A stretch of 64,000 bases of DNA from Pseudomonas wayambapalatensis (GTDB lineage Bacteria > Pseudomonadota > Gammaproteobacteria > Pseudomonadales > Pseudomonadaceae). The notes beneath the pieces are model-generated. The model saw only the letters and a list, made by a program, of their open reading frames with translations, had not been told where the DNA came from and did no database searches. A program made the position numbers and the translations under genes. Positions within the stretch are counted from its first letter, which is position 1; every line of letters starts with the position of its first letter. The stretch is taken from positions 124,001 through 188,000 of the forward strand of contig CP077096.1 of the NCBI GenBank assembly GCA_014268975.2. Direction: 5' to 3'. This document shows, piece by piece, positions 7,163 through 15,885 of this stretch.

Positions 7163-9210
7163 GCCGCCGCATCCTCGGTCAGTCCACTATGACGCAGCAG
7201 CGCATCGATGGAAGGCTCACGACCACGGAAATCGACGAACAGCACCATTGGCTCGCGCGAACCGCCACGGGCCAGGATCGCCTCGCGGAACGCGCGTCCG
7301 GTCTCGGCATTGAGCACGCCTTCTTCCTCGAAGCGCGAGAAGGCGTCGGCCGACAGCACTTCGGCCCACTTGTAGCTGTAGTAGCCCGCCGCATAACCGC
7401 CGGCGAAGATGTGCGCAAAGCTGTTAGGGAAGCGGTTGTAGGCCGGCGGACGCATCACCGTGACCTCGTCGCGCACGCCCTCGAGCACCTGCAGCACGCT
7501 GCGGCCGTCGCCATGGGTGGCGTGCAGCTCGAAGTCGAACAGCGAGAACTCCAGTTGGCGCACCATCATCATCCCGGACTGGAAGTTCTTCGCCGCCAGC
7601 ATCTTGTCCAGCAGGTCCTGGGGCAGCGGCTCGCCGGTCTCGTAGTGGCCGGAAATCAGTGCCAGGCCTTCAGGCTCCCAGCACCAGTTCTCCATGAACT
7701 GGCTCGGCAGCTCGACCGCGTCCCAGGCCACACCGTTGATGCCGGACACACCGGCATGCTCGATGCGGGTGAGCAGGTGGTGCAGGCCGTGGCCGAACTC
7801 GTGGAACAGCGTGGTGACTTCGTCGTGGGTGAGCAGCGCCGGCTTGCCCGGTGCGGCCGGGGTGAAGTTGCACACCAGGTTGGCCACCGGGCTCTGCAAT
7901 GCACCGGCCGCGGTGCGGCGACGGTCGCGGGCACCGTCCATCCAGGCGCCACCACGCTTGTTGGCACGGGCGTAGAGGTCAAAGAAGAAGCGCCCGACGT
8001 GCTGGCCGTTCTCCTTGATCTCGAACAGGCGCACGTCCGGGTGCCAGGCGTCGAAGCCCTTGAGTTCGGCGATTTCGATGCCGTACAGGCGCTGGACGAT
8101 GCTGAACAGGCCGCTCAGCACCTTGTCGATCGGGAAGTAGGCGCGCAGGGTTTCCTGCGACACGCTGTAGCGCTGCTCGCGCAGCTTCTCGCCGTAATAG
8201 CCGGCGTCCCAGCTGGCCAGCTCCGGAGTGCCCTGCTCGGCGGCGTAGGCCTTGAGCTGCTCCAGATCCTGAGCTGCGAACGGCTTGGAACGCTTGGCCA
8301 GGTCACGCAGGAAGCTCAGCACCTGGTCGCTGGACTCGGCCATCTTGGTGGCCAGGCTCAGCTCGGCGTAGTTGGCGTAGCCCAGCAGCCCAGCCAGCTC
8401 CTGGCGCAGGTCGAGGATCTCGGCCATCACCGGGCCGTTGTCGAACTGTCCGGCGTTCGGGCCCTGGTCCGAGGCGCGGGTGCAGTAGGCGGCGTACAGC
8501 TCTTCGCGCAGGGCGCGGTCGCTGGCGTAGGTCATCACCGCGTAGTAGCTGGGGAACTCCAGCGTGATCAGCCAACCGTCGAGGCCTTTGGCCTGGGCAG
8601 CGGCGGCCATCTGCGCCTTGGCCGAATCGGTCAGGCCGGCCAGTGCGGCTTCGTCGGTGACGTGCTTGGTCCAGGCCTGGGTGGCGTCGAGCAACTGGTT
8701 GGAGAAACGGCTGCCCAGCTCGCTGAGCTTGCTCTGCACTTCGGCATAGCGCTGCTGCTTGTCGGCCGGCAGGTCGATACCCGACAGGCGGAAGTCACGC
8801 AGGGCATGGTCGAGGATCGTCTTCTGCGCCACGTCGAAGCTGGCGGCTTCATCGCTGTTGGCCAGCGCCTGGTAGGCATCGAACAGGGCGCGGTTCTGCC
8901 CCAGTTCGGTGGAATAGGCGCTCAGCGCCGGCAGGCACGACTCGTAGGCCTCGCGCAGTTCCTTGCTGTTGCACACCGCATTGAGGTGGCTGACCGGGCT
9001 CCAGGCCGCGCCCAGGCGGTCGTTGAGTTCGTCCATCGCCAGCACCAGGCCGGCCCAGGAGGGATTCTTGCCCTGCTGCGCGAGGATATCGGCGATGGCC
9101 TTGCGGTTGTCGGCCAGGATCTGCTCGATCGCCGGCAGCACGTGTTCGGCGCGGATTTCGGAGAAGGGTGGCAGGTCGTGGGACTGCAGAAGCGGGTTGT
9201 TCGCACTCAC
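7159..9210 (-). CDS. prlC: Oligopeptidase A (M3 metallopeptidase)
   Basis: A cytoplasmic zinc oligopeptidase that degrades short peptides, including cleaved signal peptides. The product is 683 residues, the family norm, with the M3 zinc motif HEFGH at about residue 470. GTG at 9210 (product MSANNPLL) is preferred over the longer frame to 9246 because PrlC proteins begin there and an AAGG lies upstream. It forms an operon with yheV. In many gammaproteobacteria prlC is heat-shock controlled; I could not identify a sigma-32 site with confidence. It is divergent from the gamma-carbonic anhydrase-like gene. Confidence 0.97.
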   Translation of the reverse strand: MSANNPLLQSHDLPPFSEIRAEHVLPAIEQILADNRKAIADILAQQGKNPSWAGLVLAMDELNDRLGAAWSPVSHLNAVCNSKELREAYESCLPALSAYSTELGQNRALFDAYQALANSDEAASFDVAQKTILDHALRDFRLSGIDLPADKQQRYAEVQSKLSELGSRFSNQLLDATQAWTKHVTDEAALAGLTDSAKAQMAAAAQAKGLDGWLITLEFPSYYAVMTYASDRALREELYAAYCTRASDQGPNAGQFDNGPVMAEILDLRQELAGLLGYANYAELSLATKMAESSDQVLSFLRDLAKRSKPFAAQDLEQLKAYAAEQGTPELASWDAGYYGEKLREQRYSVSQETLRAYFPIDKVLSGLFSIVQRLYGIEIAELKGFDAWHPDVRLFEIKENGQHVGRFFFDLYARANKRGGAWMDGARDRRRTAAGALQSPVANLVCNFTPAAPGKPALLTHDEVTTLFHEFGHGLHHLLTRIEHAGVSGINGVAWDAVELPSQFMENWCWEPEGLALISGHYETGEPLPQDLLDKMLAAKNFQSGMMMVRQLEFSLFDFELHATHGDGRSVLQVLEGVRDEVTVMRPPAYNRFPNSFAHIFAGGYAAGYYSYKWAEVLSADAFSRFEEEGVLNAETGRAFREAILARGGSREPMVLFVDFRGREPSIDALLRHSGLTEDAAA

Positions 9211-9312
9211 GGTTTGGATACCTTGGCAGGAGAAACACGGGACCATCTTAATTACAATCGACGCCGACCGCAGCAGGCAGCCTGCCTATCGGCATTGCAG
9301 AGGGACACTATC

Positions 9313-9861
9313 ATGGCCATCCGGACCTTCCGGGAACACACGCCGAAAGTCGGCCCACGCGCCTTCGTCGACCGTTCGGCGGTGGTGATCGGCGACGTGC
9401 AGATCGGTGAAGACAGCTCGGTCTGGCCGCTGACCGTAGTGCGCGGCGACATGCACCGGATCCGCATCGGCGCGCGCACCAGCGTGCAGGATGGCAGCGT
9501 GCTGCACATCACCCACGCCGGCCCCTTCAACCCGGACGGCTTCCCGCTGATCATCGGCGACGAAGTGACCATCGGTCACAAGGTGATGCTGCACGGCTGC
9601 ACACTGGGCAACCGGATCCTGGTCGGCATGGGCAGCACCATCATGGATGGCGCCATCGTCGAGGACGAGGTGATCATCGGCGCCGGCAGCCTGGTGCCGC
9701 CCGGCAAGCGCCTGGAGAGCGGCTACCTGTATGTCGGCAGCCCGGTAAAGCAGGCCCGGCCGCTGAACGAAAAGGAACGCGCGTTCTTCCCCTACAGCGC
9801 CAGCAACTACGTGAAGCTCAAGGACCAGCACCTGGCCGAAGGCTACGATCAACCGGAATGA
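9313..9861 (+). CDS. Gamma-class carbonic anhydrase family protein
   Basis: A 182-residue left-handed beta-helix protein of hexapeptide repeats (VVIGDVQIGEDSSVW, then IGDEVTIGHKVMLHG). The zinc-binding histidines of the gamma family are present in the VLHITH and IGHKVMLH segments. Members of this short group (YrdA/PaaY-like) may be carbonic anhydrases or thioesterase-like; activity often needs redox conditions. The start is ATG at 9313; the much longer frame reaching back to 7189 is antisense to prlC and not real. A REP pair follows the gene. Confidence 0.9.
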   Translation: MAIRTFREHTPKVGPRAFVDRSAVVIGDVQIGEDSSVWPLTVVRGDMHRIRIGARTSVQDGSVLHITHAGPFNPDGFPLIIGDEVTIGHKVMLHGCTLGNRILVGMGSTIMDGAIVEDEVIIGAGSLVPPGKRLESGYLYVGSPVKQARPLNEKERAFFPYSASNYVKLKDQHLAEGYDQPE

Positions 9862-9865
9862 CCCA

Positions 9866-9930
9866 TTCGCGGGCAAGCCCGCTCCTACAGGCTCTGTGAT
9901 TATCCTGTATGAGCGGGCTTGCCCGCGAAG
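9866..9930. repeat. Inverted pair of REP elements
   Basis: Two copies of the putida-type REP core in opposite orientation (TTCGCGGGCAAGCCCGCTCC at 9866-9885 and its reverse complement at 9911-9930), separated by about 25 bases. Transcripts could fold into a long hairpin between the two tandem genes. Confidence 0.9.
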
Positions 9931-9963
9931 CAGTCGACGCAAGACTTGAGTGGACCCGCATAC

Positions 9964-10614
9964 ATGCACCAGCAAAACATCCTCTTCGACCTCGACGGCA
10001 CCCTGACCGACCCACGCCAGGGCATCACCCGCTCGATCCAGTACGCCTTGGCCAAACTAGGTATCGACGAGCCCGACCTGACCCGCCTCGAGCATTTCAT
10101 CGGCCCGCCCTTGCTGCAGGCCTTCATGCAGTTCTACGGCTTCGACGAGGCCAAGGCCTGGGAGGCGGTCAACTTCTACCGCGAACGCTTCCGCGTCACC
10201 GGCCTGTACGAGAACCTGGTATTCGACGGCGTGCCAGAGCTGCTGCAAGCCCTGAACGACCAGGGCCGCACCTTGTACGTTGCCACCTCCAAGCCTTGGG
10301 AGTTCGCCCGCGAGATCGCCCGGCACTTTGCTTTCGACCGGCATTTCAAGGTGATCTACGGCAGTGAGCTGGATGGCACCCGCACCAACAAAGTCGAGCT
10401 GATCCGCCATCTGTTGGACGAAGAAGGGCTGGACCCGGCGCAGACCCTGATGATCGGTGACCGCAAGCACGACCTGATCGGCGCCCGCAGCAACGGGTTG
10501 CAGGCCGTGGCGGTGGGATACGGTTTCGGCAGCCGCGAAGAGCTGGTGGCCGAGGCGCCGGCGTTTCATTTCGACACGGTGGCGGATTTGCACCAGGCGT
10601 TCATCAAGGCTTGA
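9964..10614 (+). CDS. HAD-family phosphatase, phosphoglycolate phosphatase-like
   Basis: A cytoplasmic HAD hydrolase of 216 residues. Motif I is FDLDGTLTD (nucleophile and acid/base aspartates), motif II a TSKP segment, and motif IV MIGDRKHDL. The helical cap is of the Gph/PGMB type, so small phosphorylated metabolites are likely substrates; the exact one is not readable. ATG at 9964 starts MHQQNILFDLDG and is preferred to an upstream in-frame codon that falls inside the REP. A perfect hairpin follows the stop. Confidence 0.85.
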   Translation: MHQQNILFDLDGTLTDPRQGITRSIQYALAKLGIDEPDLTRLEHFIGPPLLQAFMQFYGFDEAKAWEAVNFYRERFRVTGLYENLVFDGVPELLQALNDQGRTLYVATSKPWEFAREIARHFAFDRHFKVIYGSELDGTRTNKVELIRHLLDEEGLDPAQTLMIGDRKHDLIGARSNGLQAVAVGYGFGSREELVAEAPAFHFDTVADLHQAFIKA

Positions 10615-10620
10615 TGGCTA

Positions 10621-10640
10621 CGGGGCCGCTCGCGGCCCCG
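10621..10640. terminator. Hairpin between convergent genes
   Basis: A perfect 9-bp GC stem (CGGGGCCGC/GCGGCCCCG) with a two-base loop, between the convergent HAD and aminopeptidase genes. There is no clear T run, so termination strength is uncertain. Confidence 0.5.
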
Positions 10641-10645
10641 GCATC

Positions 10646-11737
10646 TCACGGCTGGACCATCAACCGCTGCAACGCCGCTTTTCGCTGATCGATCGGCTGC
10701 TGCCCCAAGTGCTCGACCCGCTGATAGAACGTCGTCCAGTCCCCACCAGCCTGACGAAACAACGCCGCAAACGCCGGCACCCACTGGTCATACAGGCCGA
10801 ACGGCAGCAGCTTGGCATTGCTCATCGGCCCATACACCCAGGCGTCATAGCGGCGGTCACCGGCCCAGTCCCGATCGCGCAGCTCGCGGTATTCACGTCG
10901 CAATCGCGCGAACTCGGCTTGCTTGGCCACCCGCTTGTCGGCATCAGCAAGCGTCCCAGCGTAGATCGCCTGCAGGCGCTCGCGACTCGCCAGCACCAGG
11001 CGGATGAACTGTTCACGCTGCCGCGCCCCATCCTCGTGAGCCGCCGCAAGCCCACGCGCCATGCGCCATTGCCGCGTGCCCTCCTGTTCGACGAAGGTGG
11101 CGAAGGACTCGTTGAATTCGGTGTCGTCCTTCACGTAGAAGCGCTGGTGCGCCAGTTCGTGAAAGATCAGCGTGGCCAGGCGCTCCTCGCCCCAGCCCAA
11201 CATAGACGAGAGAATCGGATCGTCGAACCAGCCCAGGGTCGAGTAAGCCTCGACACCCCCGACGTACACATCCAGCCCTTGCTCGCGCATCAGCGCCGCT
11301 GCCCCGCGCGCAGCGCCCTGGCGGTAGTAGCCGCGGTAGGCGACGCAACCGGCGATGGGGAAGCAGTGAGTGACCGGTTGCAGCGAAAGCTCCGGCGTGG
11401 CGAACACATTCCACACCACATAGGGCCGCCCGAGATCGGCGTACACCCGGTAGCTGCGATTGTCTGGCAGCTTCAGGTGCTCGCTTGCGAAAGTGCGGGC
11501 CTGTTCGGCATGCAGCAGACGCTGACGCAGCGGTTCGTCCGTCGTGGGGTCGGCCAGCACCCGCTCCACTGGCTGGCGGGCACGCAGCAGTTGCCATTGC
11601 CCCTCGGCCAGCTGGCCGTAGTAGCCGAGGCTGCCGCAACCGCTCAGCAGGAGCGCGGCCAGCAGCGGAACAAAAGGGCTGAAAACGCGGTCGAGAGCCC
11701 GGTGGCCTGAGCGCTGTAGCAGAAAAAGTCGAAACAT
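10646..11737 (-). CDS. Lipoprotein aminopeptidase-like protein (DUF2265 / PF10023 type)
   Basis: A 363-residue protein with an N-terminal lipoprotein signal: a hydrophobic run ending in LLLSGC, lipidated cysteine near residue 35. The zinc-protease motif HELAHQ is central, with a glutamate in NESFATFVEQEG downstream as the likely third ligand. This matches the putative aminopeptidase family of Pseudomonas and relatives. It probably acts on the periplasmic side of a membrane. A shorter start is possible, but ATG at 11737 keeps the positively charged N-region. Activity and substrates are unproven. Confidence 0.8.
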   Translation of the reverse strand: MFRLFLLQRSGHRALDRVFSPFVPLLAALLLSGCGSLGYYGQLAEGQWQLLRARQPVERVLADPTTDEPLRQRLLHAEQARTFASEHLKLPDNRSYRVYADLGRPYVVWNVFATPELSLQPVTHCFPIAGCVAYRGYYRQGAARGAAALMREQGLDVYVGGVEAYSTLGWFDDPILSSMLGWGEERLATLIFHELAHQRFYVKDDTEFNESFATFVEQEGTRQWRMARGLAAAHEDGARQREQFIRLVLASRERLQAIYAGTLADADKRVAKQAEFARLRREYRELRDRDWAGDRRYDAWVYGPMSNAKLLPFGLYDQWVPAFAALFRQAGGDWTTFYQRVEHLGQQPIDQRKAALQRLMVQP

Positions 11738-11803
11738 CAGGGCTGTTCATCCCGCTCAAGGCCTGTGCGTTCCAAGACTATCTCGCCAGAGGGCCTTTTC
11801 GCC

Positions 11804-12217
11804 ATGCGTACACTGTTTGCCGTCGGCACCTTCGGGCTGCTGAGCGCCTGCTCCACCTTGCCCGACCCCGACCCCAACCAGGCCTGGATCGACCTCGCCC
11901 GCGACGACGACACCTCGCTGCACGCCGTGCAGGTGGACGAGCGCGACTGGGCCGACAACCGCTATTTCGAAGTGCCGCCGGGTAGCCACGAACTGACGGT
12001 GCGTTACCAGTTTCCGGTCACCCCGAGCAATATCGGCCCAGTCGACGAACCACTGTGGCGCGACTGCCAACTGAACCTCACCTTCAAGGACTTCAGCGCC
12101 GGCCAGCGCTACAGCCTGCAAGCCGGCAGCATTGGCTTCCGGCCTTGGGTGAAACTCTATGACGAACAGCAGAAACTGATAGGCCAAGGCCTGCCAGCGG
12201 GCTGTCAGCGCACCTGA
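11804..12217 (+). CDS. PA0061/PA0062-family lipoprotein, first copy
   Basis: A 137-residue lipoprotein with signal MRTLFAVGTFGLLSAC and lipidated Cys16. The mature part is beta-rich, with NQAWIDL near the start and a conserved AGQRYSLQAG segment, followed by an LYDEQQKLI strand. ATG at 11804 gives the signal directly; the earlier in-frame codon does not. It is a paralogue of the next gene, of identical length. Function is unknown; the family is confined largely to pseudomonads. Confidence 0.8.
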   Translation: MRTLFAVGTFGLLSACSTLPDPDPNQAWIDLARDDDTSLHAVQVDERDWADNRYFEVPPGSHELTVRYQFPVTPSNIGPVDEPLWRDCQLNLTFKDFSAGQRYSLQAGSIGFRPWVKLYDEQQKLIGQGLPAGCQRT

Positions 12218-12262
12218 TCAGCGCTATGCTTGTAGCCTGTGACCCGCAAGCGGAGTTTCGTC

Positions 12263-12676
12263 ATGCGCCAGCCCATGATGCTGATCGCCCTCAGTGCACT
12301 GGGGGCTTGCGCCAGCCCCTTGCCACCCAAAGACCCGGCCCAGGCCTGGGTCGACCTCTATACCGTCACCCCCGGTCGTACCATCATGGCCGACAAGCTC
12401 GATGGCAAGCGCCTCGACGACGGCCGGTACTTCCAGCTCACGCCGGGCCGCCATGAACTGGTGGTGCGCTTCGACTACGAGCTGACTGCCGGGCTCTTCA
12501 CCACAAGCCCGACCGAGCGCACCTGCTACCTGACCGTGCGCTTCGACAACTTCAAGGCCGGTGAGCGCTATCGCCTCGAAGCCCGGGCCCCGGCGATGCA
12601 GCCGCAGGTATACCTGTACGACGCCAACCGCCAGGTGCTGGTGGACGAGCCGAGCAACATCTTCTGCATCCCATGA
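12263..12676 (+). CDS. PA0061/PA0062-family lipoprotein, second copy
   Basis: A tandem paralogue of the preceding gene, also 137 residues, with lipobox LSALGAC. Shared features are a QAWVDL segment after the signal, GRYFQLTPGRHELVVRF in the middle, a FKAGERYRLEA strand, and LYDANRQVLVDE near the end. The 45-bp gap and common strand suggest one transcript. It converges on a DUF1161 gene across a hairpin. Likely a periplasm-facing lipoprotein of unknown role. Confidence 0.8.
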   Translation: MRQPMMLIALSALGACASPLPPKDPAQAWVDLYTVTPGRTIMADKLDGKRLDDGRYFQLTPGRHELVVRFDYELTAGLFTTSPTERTCYLTVRFDNFKAGERYRLEARAPAMQPQVYLYDANRQVLVDEPSNIFCIP

Positions 12677-12680
12677 ACAA

Positions 12681-12701
12681 CGGGGTCGCGCTGCGACCCC
12701 G
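12681..12701. terminator. Bidirectional hairpin between convergent genes
   Basis: A perfect 9-bp stem CGGGGTCGC/GCGACCCCG with a three-base loop, located between the stops at 12676 and 12714. There is no U tract on either side. Confidence 0.5.
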
Positions 12702-12713
12702 CTGCAACGACCG

Positions 12714-12947
12714 CTATTGGTCGTTCTTCTGGTAGATGATCTTTTTGGTCCCGCCATCGCAGCTGCCAACGACCATGTTCGGATCACTGACCTCGCTGTT
12801 CGGCACGATTTCCAGGGTGTAGGAAGGCACCCCGGCCGCCTGGATCTTCGCCTCGATCTCGGCCTTGAGCTCCTCGCATGGCTTGACTGCCGCCAGCGCG
12901 GAGGTGGCCAGCAACGAGGCCAGAACGGCGAATGCTACGCGGATCAT
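12714..12947 (-). CDS. DUF1161 small periplasmic protein, copy A
   Basis: A 77-residue exported protein: signal MIRVAFAVLASLLATSALAA, then the DUF1161 pattern KPCEELKAEIEAKI, YTLEIV, GSCDGGTKKIIY. The two cysteines probably form a disulfide. The ATG at 12947 follows GAGGAGC. It is a paralogue of the gene at 14710-14931. Function is unknown. Confidence 0.85.
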   Translation of the reverse strand: MIRVAFAVLASLLATSALAAVKPCEELKAEIEAKIQAAGVPSYTLEIVPNSEVSDPNMVVGSCDGGTKKIIYQKNDQ

Positions 12948-13012
12948 GGAACGGCTCCTCAAAGGGCAGGCAAGCTGCCGACCCTTCCAGACTACAGCAA
13001 GCAAAGCCTAAC

Positions 13013-13438
13013 CTACGAGAGCAGCGTCGCATCCAGGCTGATCGTCGCATTGAGCACCTTGGACACCGGGCATCCCGCCTTGGCCTTGTTGGCAATCTCC
13101 TGGAACTGCGCCTCACTGGCACCGGGGACCTTGGCCTTGAGGGTGAGATGCACGGCGGTAATGGCAAAGCCATCGGGCTGCTTGTCGAGGCTGACTTCGG
13201 CGACGGTGTCGATGCGTTCGGGCGTCAGCCCGGCCTCACCCAGCATCATCGATAGCGCCATCGAGAAACAGCCCGCATGGGCCGCACCGATCAGCTCCTC
13301 GGGGTTGGTCCCAGGCGATCCTTCGAAGCGGGTATTGAAGCCATAGGGGTTCTGCTTGAGGGCGCCACTCTCGGTGGACAGCAGGCCCTTGCCATCCTTG
13401 AGCCCTCCCTGCCAGATCGCCGATGCTGTCTTTTTCAT
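13013..13438 (-). CDS. osmC: OsmC-family peroxiredoxin
   Basis: A cytoplasmic 141-residue OsmC/Ohr-fold protein that reduces organic hydroperoxides with a cysteine pair. The OsmC signature is present: [19 protein letters not shown] (peroxidatic Cys near residue 57) and a second Cys in the AKAGCPVSK segment. The start at 13438 has a strong AGGAGG ribosome site; the longer frame does not. In related bacteria it is induced by osmotic or stationary-phase stress. Confidence 0.93.
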   Translation of the reverse strand: MKKTASAIWQGGLKDGKGLLSTESGALKQNPYGFNTRFEGSPGTNPEELIGAAHAGCFSMALSMMLGEAGLTPERIDTVAEVSLDKQPDGFAITAVHLTLKAKVPGASEAQFQEIANKAKAGCPVSKVLNATISLDATLLS

Positions 13439-13595
13439 GATGCCTCCTGGATGTTCAGTGGGTGTCACTACGGATTCTGAGGACACTGCCTACAGCAAGT
13501 TCAGATCAATCCATGGTCAATCATTGAATCCATCGCAGGGTGCCCATACAGAGTTACAAAGGCCCTTGGCCAACCAATTTCCTGCGGAGGCTCCG

Positions 13596-14600
13596 ATGAC
13601 GCAGCTGCGTGACCTGAAGATTTCCACCCTCGACCTGGTGCCGGTGCGCGCCGATGCCGGCCCGGCCCAGTCGCTACGCAACTCACTGGACCTGGCGCAG
13701 CACGTCGAGCGTTTCGGCTACAACCGGTTCTGGGTGGCCGAACACCACAACATGGACGGCATCGCCAGCTCGGCGACCTCGGTGCTGATGGGCTATCTCG
13801 CTGGCGGCACCTCGCGCATCCGCATCGGCTCGGGCGGGGTGATGCTGCCCAACCATGCGCCGCTGGTGATCGCCGAACAGTTCGGCACCCTGGCCAGCCT
13901 CTACCCCGGCCGCATCGACCTGGGCCTGGGCCGTGCGCCCGGTTCCGACCAGATGACCGCACGCGCCCTGCGCCGCGAGCGCTCTGGCAGCGCCGACGAC
14001 TTCCCCGACGATGTCGAGGAGTTGTCGCGCTATCTCGGCCCTCGTACCGACGATCAGAAAGTGATCGCCGTGCCCGGCCACGACACCGAAGTGCCGATGT
14101 GGCTGCTGGGTTCAAGCCTGTTCAGCGCGCAACTGGCCGGCATGCGCGGCATGCCATACGCCTTCGCCTCGCACTTCGCCCCGCGCTACATGCACGAGGC
14201 GATCCGCATCTACCGCGACCATTTCAAGCCGTCGACAACGCTGGACAAGCCCTACGTGATGCTGGGCATCCCGATGGTGGTGGCGGACAGCGACGAGAAG
14301 GCCGAATACCTGGCGACCTCGGTCTACCAGCGCATCCTCGCGCTGATCCGCGGCCAGAGCCTGATGCAGCGCCCACCCGTGCAGAGCATGAACGGCCTGT
14401 GGCTGCCCCATGAGCGTGATGCGGTGGGGAGTTTCCTTGGGCTGGCGATGATTGGCAGCCCGCAGAAGGTGCGGGCGAAGGTGGAGGTGTTGCTGGAGCA
14501 GACCGGCGCGGATGAGCTGATCTTCACCTGCGACCTGTATGAGCATGCGGATCGGGTGCGCTCGTATGAGCTGCTGGCACAGGCGTTGAAGGGCGATTGA
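13596..14600 (+). CDS. LLM-class flavin-dependent oxidoreductase
   Basis: A 334-residue luciferase-like monooxygenase/reductase of the single-component type. Typical signatures are FWVAEHHNM near residue 46, [16 protein letters not shown] near 76 and [13 protein letters not shown] near 110. It uses FMN; the substrate is not readable. ATG at 13596 follows CGGAGG, while the frame extending to 13356 overlaps the divergent osmC promoter. It is divergent from osmC. Confidence 0.9.
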   Translation: MTQLRDLKISTLDLVPVRADAGPAQSLRNSLDLAQHVERFGYNRFWVAEHHNMDGIASSATSVLMGYLAGGTSRIRIGSGGVMLPNHAPLVIAEQFGTLASLYPGRIDLGLGRAPGSDQMTARALRRERSGSADDFPDDVEELSRYLGPRTDDQKVIAVPGHDTEVPMWLLGSSLFSAQLAGMRGMPYAFASHFAPRYMHEAIRIYRDHFKPSTTLDKPYVMLGIPMVVADSDEKAEYLATSVYQRILALIRGQSLMQRPPVQSMNGLWLPHERDAVGSFLGLAMIGSPQKVRAKVEVLLEQTGADELIFTCDLYEHADRVRSYELLAQALKGD

Positions 14601-14607
14601 ATGTCGT

Positions 14608-14655
14608 ATGTGGAAGCAAGTGCCTTAGTCGAAATCTAAAGGCCTGCCCAATCCC
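14608..14655. repeat. Dispersed ~47-bp repeat, copy 1
   Basis: This segment shares most positions with 28993-29039, including an almost identical block AAATCTAAAGGCC followed by GCCCAATCCC. In both places a REP-like GC hairpin follows. It is non-coding, and its origin is unknown. Confidence 0.6.
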
Positions 14656-14658
14656 CAG

Positions 14659-14685
14659 GCAGGAGCGGCGAACCGCCGCTCCTGC
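14659..14685. terminator. GC hairpin between convergent genes
   Basis: A perfect 12-bp stem (GCAGGAGCGGCG and complement) with a three-base loop, between the LLM gene and DUF1161 copy B. It may be a variant REP half and may serve as a terminator. Confidence 0.5.
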
Positions 14686-14709
14686 AGGTATTGTGTTCGG
14701 ATTTACGCC

Positions 14710-14931
14710 TCAACCGCGGCGATAGATGATTTCCTTGGTCCCGGCCTCGCAGCTGCCGATCACCTTGCCAGCCGGCGTGCCCTTGTCGACGATCTCCAGC
14801 GTATACCCCTGAACCCCCTTGGCATCGAGCTTGGCTGCAATTTCGCTCTTGAGCTCCTCGCACGGCTTACCTGCCGCCATCGCTCCACCGGCCAACATCA
14901 TCAGGCCTACTGCCAGAAACACTTTCTTCAT
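14710..14931 (-). CDS. DUF1161 small periplasmic protein, copy B
   Basis: A 73-residue exported protein with signal MKKVFLAVGLMMLAGGAMAA followed by GKPCEELKSEIAAKL, YTLEIV, GSCEAGTKEIIY. It aligns end to end with copy A at 12714-12947, including equal signal length, which decides for the ATG at 14931 over the one at 14937. A good AAGGA lies upstream. Function is unknown. Confidence 0.85.
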   Translation of the reverse strand: MKKVFLAVGLMMLAGGAMAAGKPCEELKSEIAAKLDAKGVQGYTLEIVDKGTPAGKVIGSCEAGTKEIIYRRG

Positions 14932-15040
14932 CGTCATCGTTCCTTATGCGGATCAAAAAAGCAGCATAGAGCACCGGCGTATACCGGTGCCCCTGGAAGT
15001 CATACGCCATAACTCAAGAACAGGCTATCCCCATACTGTT

Positions 15041-15256
15041 TCAACTGTTGGCGATGCGGAACCCGACCTTGAGCGTGACCTGGAAATGCGCAGCCTTGTT
15101 GTCGCGGATATGGCCACGCGTATCGACCACCTCGAACCACTCCAGGTGCTTGATGCTCTTGCCGGCTTCGGCCAGGGCATTGTTGATCGCATCTTCGATA
15201 CTCGTGGGCGAGGAACCGACGAGCTCGATCTTCTTGTAGGTGTGATGATCGGACAT
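15041..15256 (-). CDS. Dodecin flavin-binding protein
   Basis: A 71-residue dodecin: [18 protein letters not shown] at the N-terminus, then [14 protein letters not shown], where the tryptophan stacks on flavin, and [11 protein letters not shown]. Dodecins form hollow dodecamers that store or buffer flavins. The ATG at 15256 is placed eight bases after AAGGAG. It is cytoplasmic and monocistronic. Confidence 0.93.
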   Translation of the reverse strand: MSDHHTYKKIELVGSSPTSIEDAINNALAEAGKSIKHLEWFEVVDTRGHIRDNKAAHFQVTLKVGFRIANS

Positions 15257-15407
15257 GAACACTCTCCTTGGATGATGTGCTGGATTGAGCCTAGCAGCGC
15301 AGGCCCGGTTTACCTGCGAGCCATCGCCTCGGGCGAAAGTTCGATCGCACTTTCGGCACAGCGCGCAGTCGCACTCTTTACACCCTACTCAGCGAAGGAG
15401 AGTCCAC

Positions 15408-15731
15408 ATGGCCCGTAACGCACTGCGCAAGACCTCACTGGAAAGCATGGAAGCGGAGATCGAAAGCCTGCTCAAGACGCTGGAAGACCTCAAAGGCGAT
15501 GCCTCGGAGGAAACGCAGAAAACCATGAAGGCCCTGCGCGGCAACGCCCAGAACGCCCTCAAGCATTCGCGCAGCCTGCTGACCGACGCCTACGAAGAAG
15601 TGAAGGCTCGCACCCGGGAAACCGGCATCGCCACCCGTGACTACGCCCAGGAACACCCCTGGACCACTGCGGGCGTGGCCGTTGGCGCATTGGGCCTGCT
15701 TGCGGCCTACTTGCTGTGCCGCCGCAACTAG
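15408..15731 (+). CDS. DUF883 (YqjD/ElaB-type) membrane-anchored protein
   Basis: A 107-residue protein with a long amphipathic, coiled-coil-prone helix (residues 10-75) and one C-terminal membrane helix (GVAVGALGLLAAYLL) ending in CRRN. In E. coli, YqjD and ElaB are tail-anchored ribosome-binding proteins of stationary phase. ATG at 15408 follows GAAGGAG. The TAG stop uses a TA of the target site plus the first G of the adjacent MITE-like element. Confidence 0.88.
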   Translation: MARNALRKTSLESMEAEIESLLKTLEDLKGDASEETQKTMKALRGNAQNALKHSRSLLTDAYEEVKARTRETGIATRDYAQEHPWTTAGVAVGALGLLAAYLLCRRN

Positions 15732-15885
15732 GGTCTGTATGAAAAGTCTTGAGACGAAGGTCAGGCAAGGCGAAAACAGCCGAGGAACGGCCGGGGTCGC
15801 GCTCGACTTTACGGGTTGTAAATGAGCATTCCGAGGCCGTTTTCAACGCAGCATCACCGAGTATCAAGGCTTTTCGGACAGAGCC
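15731..15885. mobile_element. 155-bp MITE-like element
   Basis: The ends are imperfect 22-bp inverted repeats: 15731-15752 begins GGGTCTGTATGAAAAG, and 15864-15885 reads as GGCTCTGTCCGAAAAG on the other strand, about 18 of 22 matching. Both ends are flanked by TA (15729-15730 and 15886-15887), consistent with a short target duplication as made by IS5-like transposases. It has no coding capacity. The element sits exactly between two convergent genes and completes the stop codon of each. Confidence 0.7.

Noticed and set aside
7189..9861. An 890-codon plus-strand frame across prlC
   Set aside because: It is antisense to the well-supported prlC gene and only joins the real gamma-carbonic anhydrase-like gene by chance. 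GC-rich codons remove stops from the opposite strand; composition is histidine, glutamine and glycine biased and no domain is visible before 9313.
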